A stretch of DNA of 64,000 bases from Saturnia japonica (GCA_033032175.1 CM065320.1:15767413-15831412), one strand, 5' to 3'. Shown: positions 33,225-44,285, counted from the first letter of the stretch. Notes: generated by a model not told the origin, from the letters alone. Made by a program: numbers and translations.

Positions 33225-33375
33225 CCCGAAGCACATTACTAATTTGACGGATAACAAGTTCAAGGACCAGGTCAAGCGGGCTTTACTTTCAAAAGGTTAT
33301 TATAGGGTGGATCATTATGTGAATGATAGTGATGTCTGAAAGTGACTCCCTCTCTGTGCATTCACTAAAATATTT
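33225..33375 (+). pseudogene. LINE-L C-terminal coding end
   Basis: It encodes LTDNKFKDQVKRALLSKGYY and then RVDHYVNDSDV before a stop. 'gtgactccctctctgtgcat' follows, as at 21940. This is the last segment of a CR1/Jockey-type ORF2. The LINE-L 3' UTR is missing after 33375. Confidence 0.65.
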
Positions 33376-34505
33376 TATTATTATTATTGTTAATACACAA
33401 TATAAATGTTTCATTACTATAGTAACCCCTTAGCTTAATTTGGCCTTGTGTGAAATTGTGTTCACATAGTTATTAATATATCCCTTACTCAAAGTTCAGA
33501 ATTAATTTACAGTTCGAACTCACGTCGTGTTAGGATCGAGAAAGATACCAATAAATTATTGTATGAAAGTAAATATTCTATAAGTAGGAGAAATTTGTAA
33601 AAGAAAATCTAAAAGCATCCATAAAATCATGTAAATACTTTTCTATAATAATTTGTAATTCAATGTAAATTTTACCTACCGAATCACAGTAAATTCTAGA
33701 AATTTATTTTAGGTATTTTATTGTAAAAAAGAAACGCTACATTTAACTACCTTATATAAATACGTTACGACGGTGCCTTATTTTGAAAATCTGATAAAAA
33801 TAAATAAATTGTGGATAAAATTCAGAGTAGTGTAATAATGATTTAAGTAATTTAAAAATAAACTTTTACTTAAATAGGACTGCAAGAGAAAGCTTCTATT
33901 TGCATATACCTATGTTTAAAAATGTTGTAAGCATACATGACGTTGAGTTAATCCCACAAGTTCCGGCGCTATCTGGTCTCGAGTCCCTTGTAACGGGGTG
34001 CGGAAGGGCTCACTATCGGCATTTTATGTGTGCCGATAAATGACTTTGGGCAGCGTTAACGTAACATCATGAGTAGTGATGTGACTTTGCTGATTTTTAA
34101 TTTAAAATAGTCGATGTATACTCTGCCAATTAGAATGTAGTATTCACATTAATATATCATTGAATTTAAGGAAGGACTTAGATTATATGTTTAGGCTTTT
34201 CCAAAAGAGCAAAGGGATTAAAAAACGGTACACACGTAAGAATTTATGCCTTCTTTCTTGTATCAAAACAAAAATATCCCAATTTTTTTGATTAAGTTTG
34301 CCATAAATTCAAAATACACATAAATTCATTTTACTGATTTCACATGTGGAGCAGTGGTTATAACAGGACGGTACCACTTACTACACATGTAGCTCACGAA
34401 TAAATGAATTTATTAAATTTCTTGATTTGCTAATTTGACCAGTCCCACCTTTTTTTATGGGGTAATTTAAAGTCGCTGGTATACGTAAATGAGCCACGAA
34501 CTTAA
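33376..34505. other. No gene seen
   Basis: Mostly AT-rich. 33950-34080 is GC-richer ('ttccggcgctatctggtc', 'cggggtgcggaagggctc') but unassigned. Confidence 0.45.
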
Positions 34506-34652
34506 GCAACCCTAAACACCAATAATCACAATGAAATTCAAAACATAACACCTGAAGTTTTGAGATACGTGATGGAAAATGCTATAAACAGGGCTCAAAT
34601 TTACATTGACGCTGGAGGCCATCATTTGAAGGACGTCATATTAAAAACCTAA
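34506..34652 (+). pseudogene. Tc1/mariner-type transposase, C-terminal end
   Basis: An open stretch ends at TAA 34650-34652. It reads ITPEVLRYVMENAINRAQIY and then IDAGGHHLKDVILKT. The pattern ITPE.L..VM.N...R...CI...GGHHL.D.IFK is the C-terminus of Tc1/mariner-like transposases found in insects (family knowledge). A TAA precedes it at 34503-34505 and the DDE domain is missing. The conserved Cys is replaced by Tyr. The terminal inverted repeat is not identified. Confidence 0.65.
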
Positions 34653-35339
34653 TGGTAATAATTTTACTGGTCTATTTACATGCATTTCATAAAAATTATT
34701 TCATTTGTATTATTAAAAAATAAAAGCTAAACATAATTGTGTCATTACTTTTGTACCAACCGTTATAAGAAATTAACTTTGCTTATTTAAAGGATTTGAC
34801 CGGTCACGATAATATCTAATTGGGCAAGAGTACCCTATTACTATATTTAATTTTTACAAATAGTATCAAGGGAGAACTTAATATGAAATTATCTGTAATT
34901 AAATATTAATATTTTGTAAAAAATTTGTACTAAACGTTACATTTATTTTATTTACTTAAAATATTTTATTTTAATCAATCGTTAATCGATATTCGAGCAA
35001 TATGATCTCATCACTATTGAAGTACACTCACGGATGGATGGTGCGCACCTCACCGGTTTCCGGAGGGCGGGAAACAGAGTGAAAGTCATGTTAGGGTAAC
35101 TTTTTGTTTCATACGAAACGTGTATGGGAGTAGAAACGTTTTCGAGTGCCGTGACGTGGCGAAATTGCGTTATTTTTTAACGTTAAAATGTGGTTTATTT
35201 GTGTACTGAATGGCTTGCGGAATGTGTCTCGGCTAATGGAGTTACTATTTGAGTTTTTTTGCTAGAAATACCTATTTAATGTTGAAATGATCTTGTTGTT
35301 TGAATACGCTATACGTGTGTACCGACAGTCAATTGCCAA
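34653..35339. other. No gene seen
   Basis: AT-rich, with a GC-richer segment near 35030-35150. Nothing is recognised. Confidence 0.45.
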
Positions 35340-35480
35340 CTGTTAAATATTTCTTGAGAAAAGATTTCATTCGCTTCGTCGTTTATTATGCCAACCGCTA
35401 AGGAGTGGGATTTTATTCCCGGTATCTTGGAGTACTTGGGAGTCTCCAAGCGAAGAGAGAATAGGCAATAGGCAACTGAT
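35340..35480 (+). pseudogene. Possible LINE ORF2 C-terminal fragment
   Basis: The plus strand encodes MPTAKEWDFIPG...LEYLGV before a stop. This resembles the RTAKEWNSLP..VF pattern of lepidopteran LINE C-termini with a short frame slip. Weak but plausible. Confidence 0.4.
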
Positions 35481-35694
35481 AGGAAATCCCAATCTATCGT
35501 GTGCCACATCTTCACATACGATTTTACATATAATTTTTTTAAATAACCTATAGAATAATGGAATCACAGACACAATGTGTAAATTTTTAATGAAATTGAA
35601 ATATATAACCTTATACGTATACGCAAGGAACTACGTACACTGAGTGCAATGTTTTAACTTTTATGTAACATATACAATTACTTAGAAATTTATA

Positions 35695-36268
35695 CCAGCT
35701 GTTCCCCACGGTTTCACCCGTGTTAATTTTATCCGACAAACACCACACCGTTAACGCACCCATGTAGTCTATCATAATTGTACTTCCCGAAAGTACAAAA
35801 TTAACTTAATTTTTCATTATCTCTTAAACTATGTGTCCAAATAACATACTATAAAGAGCAAAATTTATCTTCATAAAATTGTCTTTATTATTTGTAATGG
35901 TTAATATGCCATGTCTAAAAATAATGTAATAAATAAATAGTGGCTTATGTATCAGAGATAGTTTTTTTATATACTAAGGACCAATATTTTTGTAGAACAT
36001 TGTATTTCCGTATCATTAACGATTACGACAGCGCACGCGGATAAGGCAGTTCGGGAGGCCTTCGACTTTCGACTTAATTAACAAACATCAATATTTAATG
36101 CTAGCTGGAAGTTGTAGCTTAATTTTAGATCACCTATACTATTCCTCGTGAGTCTGGCTATCATATAAAAAAATAATTTTTCGAATCCGACTGGTTGTTC
36201 TAGAGATTAGCGTGCTTAAACAAATAAACAAAAAAAAAAAACTTTCGCTTTATTATATTAAGTATAGA
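35695..36268 (-). mobile_element. HelC copy, complete non-autonomous Helitron (574 bp)
   Basis: The minus strand starts A|TCTATACTTAATATAATAAAG at 36268, has 'gtttgtttaagcacgctaat' soon after, and ends 'cgtggggaacagctgg|t' at 35695 (CTGG fits CTRR). It contains 'tggctt..gcgcgtgcgct'-like GC-rich text and a 'ggtgcgttaacggtg' block. No open frame. It is the reference copy for HelC with 55835-56494. Confidence 0.8.
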
Positions 36269-36479
36269 TTTAGAAAAATATTACTTATGGTCTTTTTATT
36301 TGAGTTTTAGTTTATACAGATAAATATATATTACCTACTATGCGTATGTATAGTAAATTAATACTAAGCGGCAGTAAGGTTCTTAGACGTTGCGTCTATT
36401 AAAGTAAGTTTGGTCCTATAATAAGGGTTTATTATAGGACCTAAAAACACCATAAGTAAGTAAGATTAAATTGCATTTT

Positions 36480-36725
36480 TAGCCTAGTGGTCCTAAGCGC
36501 AACTGCTATGCTCGAGGTCCTGGGGTCAATTTAAAATTCTCAGCAGCAGTTTGGATTTCGGCTTTGTACGGGTGCAATCGGGATTAATGACAATAGTGTC
36601 GCTCCATATTACATGAGACATAAAACATACCCGACGAACTGTGTGTATCTTAGTACCTTAATACGTATTAGCACACCTCTGCCTAATCCTTCGGGAAATA
36701 CAGGCGTAATGGTATGTTAGTAAGA
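36480..36725 (+). mobile_element. S1 SINE copy 2, internally deleted
   Basis: Head 'tagcctagtggtcctaagc' (A box) and 'gaggtcctggggtca', then a jump that removes about 45 bp containing the rest of the B box. It resumes at 'attctcagcagcagtttgg', with the tail 'acacctctgcctaatcc...ggcgtaatggtatgt'. Confidence 0.75.
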
Positions 36726-36906
36726 TTAGGTGTCTTTCGATGAAGGAAAATATCGTGAAGAAATCATGTTATTGTGGTAAGATACATTCATATCCTCTCC
36801 TAGCTAGCTATCAAATTCAGTTTTAAAATGCCAAGCTACCGTCTGTGTATTCGGTAGCCGTATTTAGAGCCATACCCTCTCTAGGCTTATAGGAATACTC
36901 ATAATA

Positions 36907-37293
36907 ATATCGACCCTTCGAGTCTCAAATGTATTAAAAGCCATTTCCTCCAAAATCGATTTTAAACGCTGTATTATACTTACTTTCATGAGCTCTATCG
37001 ATCTGTATATAATATTTCAAATGTTATTATCTCAATAAAAATTTATTTTACTATTCAGATTATTTAGCAACCAAATTCAGTTTTTCTTTTATTTATAGTC
37101 GTACCTGACATTCTAGTCGTTGGTCAATTGTTGTAAATGAAGTCTTTGTTTGAACATTGTTTATATAACATTTTTTTGTATGAAAACAGTTCTAAGAAGA
37201 AAAAAGTTATAAACATTTTTATTTCCACTTATTCGGTTCGTGTTAAAGTCGTGTTTTGGCTTTTACTAAATTTGTGACTCGAAGGGTTGATAT
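36907..37293. mobile_element. MITE-like element with about 33-bp imperfect inverted ends
   Basis: The left end 36907-36940 (ATATCGACCCTTCGAGTC...) and right end 37260-37293 (complement ATATCAACCCTTCGAGTC...) match at about 28 of 33 positions, through 'taaaagcca'. The AT-rich interior has no open frame. ATAT at both ends may be part of the target. The superfamily is undetermined. Confidence 0.65.
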
Positions 37294-37699
37294 ATATTTT
37301 CCCTAAAAATAAGGTTCGATTGTGGTGAAACGCTTATGAATCGATATAGTATTGAATTTTACAACGTTCTTATAAAGTAGCATCTACCGAGGCTATAACA
37401 CAGATTTTACAATACAACACAATATGGAAAACCTATGCAATGCAATATCTTTATTTGTCTAAATAGAGTTATTATAGGTTTTAAATGTAGAAAAATAGTG
37501 GCATCATATTGTGCCATTTGTGGTGTGCTAATTAATAAACAATTATATTAAAATTAAGATACATATTCGTAACAACAAATTGTGACATAATATAATATTT
37601 ATAAAAATAATGTCTGATATATTTAATATCATTAATTATTATTGAAATACATATTTATAACATAATTATTAAATTAAGTAAATGTTATATTAATATACA
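37294..37699. other. No gene seen; very AT-rich
   Basis: Nothing is recognised. Confidence 0.55.
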
Positions 37700-37960
37700 T
37701 ACCATCACGCCTGTATTTCCTGAAGGGTTAGGCAGAGGTGTACATTTGTACACCCACAGTTTGCCGAGTATGTTTTTTAGGTCCCATGAAATAAGGGGGG
37801 CGAGCCTATTACCATTAATCAGGCATAAAACCAAACTTCGAGCTGCTACTGAGAATTTCATAGGAAAAACACAATAAAACTTTGCTCGGCCTGGGATTCG
37901 AACCCAGAACCTCGCTCATAGCAGTCGCGCTAACGACCACTAGGCTAACAAGGCAGTAGG
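37700..37960 (-). mobile_element. S1 tRNA-derived SINE copy 3, best preserved
   Basis: Minus strand: A box 'ttagcctagtggtcg', 'ttagcgcgactgctatgag', perfect B box GGTTCGAATCC preceded by 'ttct', then 'caggccgagcaaagttt', 'agctcgaagtttgg', 'gattaatggtaataggctc', a tail 'acacctctgcctaaccc' and 'gcgtgatggtatgt'. The polymerase III promoter boxes look intact. About 260 bp. Confidence 0.85.
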
Positions 37961-38312
37961 CAAAATATCAAAACAGATTTACTATCAATCATCGAGTTAC
38001 TATATTATTTCTCAGAATCGTAGGTGATGATCAGATTAACGTTGCAATTATAGACTAAAAGACTAAATGGTACAGACAACCGATTGAAGGGAAATAAAAT
38101 GCGATTATACCATTGATTTCTGCGAACGGCTGTATGGACTGGGTGTAAGCGGTATCCATAGTTTACTTTTGCATCGTTGGTCCTCGGTAGAAATAAATTC
38201 AATCTATACTAATATCAGAAAACATAAAAAAAAACATCGATTTTATTTTCGTTTGAGCGCAGTAATCTCTGAAACTAGAAGTCGGATTTGAAAAATTGTT
38301 TTTTGCATTTTT
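37961..38312. other. No gene seen
   Basis: 38270-38312 holds a short Helitron-like 5' phrase ('gtaatctctgaaactagaag'). Confidence 0.45.
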
Positions 38313-38525
38313 TAACCGACTTCTACAAGAGCGTTACTCAATTCAAATGTTTGTTTATAGAATGTTTAACAATAACTTCTTTGTTTATGAACCGATTTGG
38401 ATGATTCTTTTTTTGTTAGGTAAGGGGTTACCACAAGGGTGGTCCTATAAGCATTTCATTGGCGTCGGACCTTCAACTTCGAATATACACAAGGAAACTG
38501 TTCAAAATCATTGATGTTGGTTTTA
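38313..38525 (+). repeat. G repeat copy 5
   Basis: 'taaccgacttctacaagagc', 'attcaaatgtttgtttata', 'aacttctttgtttatgaacc', 'gattctttttttg', 'ggaccttcaacttcgaat', 'atacacaaggaaactgttc', ending 'attgatgttggtttt'. Well preserved. Confidence 0.7.
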
Positions 38526-38544
38526 ATTTTTGTAAAATATTTCT

Positions 38545-38842
38545 TGTATATATTAATTACGTGAATTATGGAATGCCATCGAACGGTCATACGCGCGATT
38601 CATGCTTACTCCACTCCTGGATATTTTAAAGGAAAAAAAATCCTCAGAAGATATACATAATACTCTCTATAACTTTTTTGTAGGATTTTTTAAGATCTGC
38701 AATTATGCAGTACATTAATTTGATATATTTCTTGTGGTTTATTCAACGTAAGCGGCCGAACTGATTCATCAAAACCAGTTTATTTTATTTAATCGAAACC
38801 GTAATTCTTTTTCTGAAGTAAAAATAGCCTTGCTACTTATTA
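38545..38842 (-). mobile_element. HelD copy, truncated
   Basis: 'tcatacgcgcgattcatgc', 'tccactcctggatatttta', 'acttttttgtaggatttttt', 'ttgtggtttattcaacgtaa', 'gaactgattcatcaaaacca' is collinear with 46430-46720. It is cut at 38842, where the duplicated segment begins. Confidence 0.6.
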
Positions 38843-39137
38843 AGAAAGTTTATATAAAAAATCCTGACTCATTGGAACTCGCACCATCTCGTACTGTAGA
38901 TACAACAGCGCGTAGAAATCTGGTCATAGCACAGTTGAGTCAGTTCCGCGACTGTAGGTTTCAAAATCTTATATGTATATGTTTGTTGTTTTTAGTGTCG
39001 GTCGGATCGGAAACCTTTTCACTTTATCTCGCAACAAGTAAATTCATCACAATAAACTTGTTAGACAAAGTAACCTTATATCTAAATCTAATCGAATAAC
39101 TATGTAGATATAAATAAAAATAATTATTTATATGATA

Positions 39138-39417
39138 CCAGCAATCCACGGATTGCTTCGCACGGATGCAATTTACTTACGAAAAAAAAAATAGGAAAGG
39201 AAAGGATGGGAAATCTTTAAGTAATAAAAAAAAAAAACAATCGTTAAAAAAATTTATACCTCGACTGGTTACTTATTGTGACCAAAACAATTTTATCTTT
39301 TAAGTTGAACCAAATTACAGATAATTACGAAATTTGATCAAAATCGGTTCAGTAGTTTGGAATTTTATCCCGAACAAACACATCGTGACTCGAAATTTTT
39401 ATTTATATATGATGAGA
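39138..39417 (-). mobile_element. HelE Helitron-like element (280 bp) inside the duplication
   Basis: Minus strand A|TCTCATCATATATAAATAAA to 'gcaatccgtggattgctgg|t'. The CAATCC/GGATTG hairpin is next to a CTGG end. The body has 'aaactactgaaccgattttg'. The same element is at 41212-41491. Confidence 0.65.
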
Positions 39418-39499
39418 TTTATAAACTCCAACACCGTTTGGTCGATTACCAAGAAAGTTAGTATATAAATGAATATATATATATATACATTATATCTTT

Positions 39500-39610
39500 C
39501 ATCAAGGTACTCTGGAAACCGCACTCACCGTAGGAACACAACTCAAGGTCAATTGGCTGCGATCCTATGTATGGTGGAGGTATTCCACCAGTCGGAATGA
39601 AGTCAAGTCA
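39500..39610 (-). mobile_element. LINE-I tail fragment, inverted
   Basis: Minus strand: 'cattccgactggtggaat', 'gttgtgttcctacggtga', 'tttccagagtacctt', as at 25640-25720. It ends abruptly at both sides. Confidence 0.5.
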
Positions 39611-39627
39611 TTCTGATAGATTGCTAC

Positions 39628-39886
39628 CGCCTCGTTAGCCTAGTTGTCGTAAGCGCGACTGCTATGAGCGAGGTCCTGGGTTCGAATACCAGGTCGAGCA
39701 AAGTGTTATTGGGTTTTCCTATTAAATTCCCAGTAGAAGCTCGGAGTTTGGTTGTGTGCCCGATTAATGGCAATAGGCTCGCCCCCTATTACATGGGACC
39801 TAAAAAACAAACTCGGCGAATTGTGGGTGTACAATTTGTACACCTCTGCCTAACCCTTCGGAGAATACACGCGTGATGGTATGTGT
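39628..39886 (+). mobile_element. S1 tRNA-derived SINE copy 4
   Basis: A box 'ttagcctagttgtcg', B box GGTTCGAATACC (39679-39690), then 'aggtcgagcaaagtg', 'agctcggagtttggt', 'attaatggcaataggctcg', the tail 'acacctctgcctaaccc' and 'gcgtgatggtatgtgtg'. Full length. It directly follows duplication copy 1 but is absent after copy 2. Confidence 0.85.
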
Positions 39887-40916
39887 GTAGATACCACCTG
39901 CCTCTCCTGCTTATAAGTAGCGTTAGAAATGTACAAATACGTAAAATGACTATAACAAATACAAAAACGTCTCCAAGCTGATTTGATTAATAATAGCATT
40001 AAAATGGTTCAAATGTAACTTACCTATTATGCACACGAGGTGATAGAACTTTATCCTCATAAGTAGAAACCAATTATATTTTATAGTTGTTTATTCATAC
40101 CTCTAAACTATACTATTCATTGAATATTGGATGAAATAGTCACCCATTTTCTATTTTATACAATAAAAAAAAAAAAGAAAAAATGATTTTATTAAGATGA
40201 GAACCTTTTAACTGGAAAATGTACCAACGTCAACGTATAGAAAATTGCTGTTGGAATTATTCGTGCAAACTTCTATGAAAGTAAATTCGTATATACCTTT
40301 TTTGAATACTAATGAGGTGGGACTTTTTTACTAAATTATTCATCAATAAACTGTTACTATATTTTACGTTTGTGCTATTTTATGAAAGACAATACATGTG
40401 ATGTAAATTTGCGTAAATGAAAAATAAAAAACTCGAGAGTTGTAGCGCTCGTGGGACCCCCTGTAGAAAGAAGTTTCTTTCGCTATACCGGCTGTAACAT
40501 TTAAATTGGTCAGTAAGGGGAACTCTGACATTATAAGAGATAGATAAATATGTTATAAGAACTATGACATCAATTTAAAAGAAAGTAAAACTGCGTTCAT
40601 AGATTATCAATAAATCTTATATACGAGTCTGAAAACGAACCTAATCATATTAAGAAAAAAAAGTATGTAATTTTATGATAATTGTTAGTGTAGATTGAAA
40701 GCAATAAATATTGCTAGGAAACCCTGTGTATAGAATTAAAGAAAATGATGAAATAATTATTTTATAATATTATGTATATTAACGCACTTTTGAATGTACG
40801 AGAGGTCAATGATTCTTACTGATTCGGGATTGTTTATTTAAAATTTGTTTATATTCTTATAATAATAATTAATAATAACAATTTTATTTTCATAGCTTTA
40901 TAAACAAAAACTATAC
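39887..40916. other. No gene seen
   Basis: AT-rich spacer between the two duplicated segments. Nothing is recognised. Confidence 0.5.
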
Positions 40917-41682
40917 AGAAAGTTTATATAAAAAATCCTGACTCATTGGAACTCGCACCATCTCGTACTGTAGATACAACAGCGCGTAGAAATCTGGTCA
41001 TAGCACAGTTGAGTCAGTTCTGCGACTGTAGGTTTCAAAATCTTATATGTATATGTTTGTTGTTTTTAGTGTCGGTCGGATCGGAAACCTTTTCACTTTA
41101 TCTCGCAACAAGTAAATTCATCACAATAAACTTGTTAGACAAAGTAACCTTATATCTAAATCTAATCGAATAACTATGTAGATATAAATAAAAATAATTA
41201 TTTATATGATACCAGCAATCCACGGATTGCTTCGCACGGATGCAATTTACTTACGAAAAAAAAAAATAGGAAAGGAAAGGATGGGAAATCTTTAAGTAAT
41301 AAAAAAAAAAACAATCGTTAAAAAAATTTATACCTCGACTGGTTACTTATTGTGACCAAAACAATTTTATCTTTTAAGTTGAACCAAATTACAGATAATT
41401 ACGAAATTTGATCAAAATCGGTTCAGTAGTTTGGAATTTTATCCCGAACAAACACATCGTGACTCGAAATTTTTATTTATATATGATGAGATTTATAAAC
41501 TCCAACACCGTTTGGTCGATTACCAAGAAAGTTAGTATATAAATGAATATATATATATACATTATATCTTTCATCAAGGTACTCTGGAAACCGCACTCAC
41601 CGTAGGAACACAACTCAAGGTCAATTGGCTGCGATCCTATGTATGGTGGAGGTATTCCACCAGTCGGAATGAAGTCAAGTCA
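40917..41682 (+). repeat. Near-identical direct duplication, copy 2 (766 bp)
   Basis: See 38843-39610. It contains HelE at 41212-41491 and the inverted LINE-I tail at about 41572-41682. Flanks differ completely from those of copy 1. Confidence 0.9.
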
Positions 41683-42399
41683 ATTTATTGACTACTTTTC
41701 TAGTTTGGCGTACACAAACATACGATAGCTGATTTTTTAAATAGATATAGTTTACGAAAGTTTAGTTGCAGCGAAGCGCCCTTGTAACAACTAGTATATC
41801 TATAATAAATATTAATACAACATCGGTTACGACCTCGGTGACTTACAGACACTGTATTTAGTGATGAATATTGTATGGAAGGTGTCTTGAACTGTCTAAA
41901 CTGAATTAGTACATAATATAATAGTTACAAGTTAGATGTTGTAAATAAATAATTAGGTTATATTCGAAATATGTCGAATAGAAAAAATGCATAGCGAGAT
42001 ATCTTGTTGATAGTTTATTCACTATATCTATTGGGATAGCGAACCAGTTGCAATCATAATTTGTTATATAACTAGATGTAGATGGAGTAGGTTTGAGCTT
42101 AACGTTACTATCCCTAGTAAATAAACTAGTCATAAAAACTATTGCTATTTTAATAGAATTTTATAGCAGTGAAATCACATTTTTATCACTGCTATTTCAC
42201 GTTTGTGATAAGTGAAAATCTGCGATAACATACAAGTATCGAGTGGTCCCACAAATGAACTTATTGTACCTCATCAGCTAGAGAACTGGTGATTGCAAAC
42301 TTTAGGGATTCCCTCTCAAGGATTTTGGTGATGATTTTATATCTTTATTCAATTAATGACTAGTGGGTTTTTGGGTTTGCAGGTTGGTATGGCATATGT
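41683..42399. other. No gene seen; short hairpin at 42163-42195
   Basis: A 10-bp perfect stem, ATAGCAGTGA/TCACTGCTAT, with a 13-nt loop. Otherwise AT-rich. Confidence 0.5.
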
Positions 42400-42595
42400 A
42401 CCCGACTGGGTCACGATTACCATGTCCTGGTATTAAGTCCTTTACAATGACGCTCTTTTGGTTTATGTTGTTTCGGAATCAGCCAGTCTATATCCAGCTT
42501 CAGAGAGACTTGCGGGCCGCTGATAGATCTCTAATCTCTCGATGATCGCAGTTGGTATTGGATTGTACGCTACTTACCACCATGTAGAGTGCTGG
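42400..42595 (+). pseudogene. LINE-J remnant and tail
   Basis: Diverged copy: 'gactgggtcacgattacc', 'gagacttgcgggccgctg', 'tctctcgatgatcgcagttgg', 'gattgtacgctacttacc'. Only the tail is confidently LINE-J. Confidence 0.5.
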
Positions 42596-42721
42596 TTTTT
42601 TGCCAAGAAACTATGTTATATGAAAAAAATACCAATGTTTTTAATTATTTTTCAAACCATACCCAAAATAGCAGTTTAAAAAAATCATTTACAGTTATTA
42701 TCATATGTAATTTTTTAATCA

Positions 42722-43015
42722 TCATCATTTCAACCGAAAGACGTCCACTGCTGGACATAGGCCTCCCCCTAAGGTCGTCCGTCAGCCTTGTGGTGGGTCT
42801 GTCCATGCTACGTCTTTCGGTATGTGGCCACCACTTAAAATCTCTTCGGTTCTATCGGCCACCGTTCTACGAGCGGCGTTCCTCACCCACTGCTACTTAA
42901 GTCTATATATCCTTTGGGCTACGTCGATGACTTTGATTCTTCTGCTGATCTCCTCATTTCTGATACGATCCCGCAGAGAAACTCCGAGCATAGCTTTCTC
43001 CATTGTCTTTTCTTA
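42722..43015 (-). pseudogene. RTE-type LINE: ORF C-terminal region and 3' UTR, deleted
   Basis: The minus strand starts with EKAMLGVSLRDRIRNEEIRR and then RIKVIDVAQRI..LK, the conserved block that follows the reverse transcriptase in RTE-type elements. A stop follows, then QWVRNAARRTV and later fragments, with the GRPP...RW region mostly deleted. The 3' UTR 'gtccagcagtggacgtcttt' ends in an ATGATGATGA run, as usual for this clade (family knowledge). Not functional. Confidence 0.75.
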
Positions 43016-43738
43016 TCTAAACTAATATAATAGGATGGAAAAGTTTTTTGTTTGTTTAAATACGCTAATCTCTGAAACTACCAGTTGGATTCGAAAATTT
43101 ATTTTTTTATATGACAGCTGGACTCACGAGGTTGTCAAGAATAGTATAGGCTATATAAAAATAGACTACTGTTCGCACCTAGCCTTAAATATTGATTTTT
43201 GTTATGTAAGTCGGAAGTTGTAGCCCTCGCGAACTGCTTTATCCGCGTGCGCTGGCTTAATTGTTAATTATACGTAAATACAACACTCTACAAAACATAT
43301 TGGCCATTAGTATATCTAAAAAAAAATAGTGATAGCATATATCCATCTCTCATACATAAGCCAGAATAAGGTATTTTGCAATTTTTTTTTATTGAAGGTT
43401 AAAAATTAATTTATGAGCATAGTTTTAGGCATGGCATATTAATCCTTACTAACAAAAGCTACCTCATCATAAAGACAATTTAATGAAGATACACTTCGTC
43501 TTTTATACCATGTTATTTGGATGCATAGATTAAGAGATAATGCAAAATTAAAATAATTTAACAATCGGATCAGGTCTACGTATATGTATAGTAGTAGTGG
43601 CGTGGCGCAAACGAGTCGTGCGCTGCCGCGATGTGACCATCTGCCCTTCTGATAAAAATATCATTTATAAGTATTATAAATCAACAATCAGTGATTTCTT
43701 CTAAATTATATGCGGGTGAAACCGCGGGGCACAGCTAG
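43016..43738 (+). mobile_element. HelC copy, complete non-autonomous Helitron (723 bp)
   Basis: It starts A|TC at 43016 ('taaactaatataatagg'), then 'tttgtttgtttaaatacgc', 'taatctctgaaactacc', a middle 'ctgctttatccgcgtgcgct' and the end 'gtgaaaccgcggggcac' + 'agctag|t' at 43735-43738. It lies directly against the RTE fragment. It is the longest HelC and has no open frame above background. Confidence 0.8.
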
Positions 43739-44285
43739 TTTTTTTCATATTACCTGAAAATAGCAGTGACAAATTCATAATTATCATATGACAAATAATT
43801 TTTTGAAAAATTGCAGCGATTAATAAAATTTTCTATTCCTAGAATAAACTAAACATTTCGCACATACGAAATCTGGTGAATACGAAAAAGTAGCGCCTCA
43901 TTATTATTCTGAAGCAACGTGGGAAGTAATCAGACGAAAATGAAATTGTCATCACAAATAACATCTGGTGAATCTAATTTATTCATCGCCCTCGGATACT
44001 GCGAGTCCCTTACTACGCGTCCACGACGCGAACCCGAGGTTATGCAAATTTTATAAAATATCATTTATTTATCGAGTCTCGGTTCGAGGGTACCTAAGAA
44101 GACGTACGCACGTTCAAAAGAAACGTTTCGGTACCTTGAATGAATAATGATATGACGTTGCTTACGGTCTTGGTGCCGTGTTGACACTTTATCTCCTGAT
44201 GAATTTTGTATGGAGTCTTCAGCCGTCTACAATCAGTTAGTATATTGCTATAGTAAACATTAAAATGTATTCAAAATGTGTTAAT
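43739..44285. other. No gene seen; GC-richer single-copy block 43975-44180
   Basis: Contains an ATGCAAAT octamer (44041-44048), two 'cgaacccgaggtt/ggttcgaggg' inverted words and 'acgtacgcacgttc'. No repeat match in the window. Possible regulatory element, unproven. Confidence 0.4.

Larger units (their letters stand above)
38843..39610 (+). repeat. Near-identical direct duplication, copy 1 (768 bp)
   Basis: Matches 40917-41682 end to end. I see one substitution (C in 'ttccgcgactg' against T) and length differences only in two A-runs and one (AT)n tract. It contains a HelE copy and an inverted LINE-I tail, so it is a composite segment rather than a single element. Confidence 0.9.

Noticed and set aside
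37700..37960. True tRNA gene, because of intact A and B boxes
   Set aside because: The tRNA-like part continues into a 190-bp body shared with 5667, 36480 and 39628, so it is the head of a SINE. No acceptor stem pairing was found.
38830..39099. 89-residue open frame, repeated at 40946-41173
   Set aside because: It is repeated only because the DNA is duplicated. It has no recognisable motif and overlaps the edge of the duplication.
38843..41682. Long terminal repeats of an LTR retrotransposon
   Set aside because: The copies do not start with TG or end with CA, contain pieces of other elements, and enclose no primer-binding site, polypurine tract or gag/pol remnant.
42589..43025. Open frames of 103 and 67 residues on the plus strand
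   Set aside because: They are antisense to the RTE-type LINE fragment on the minus strand.
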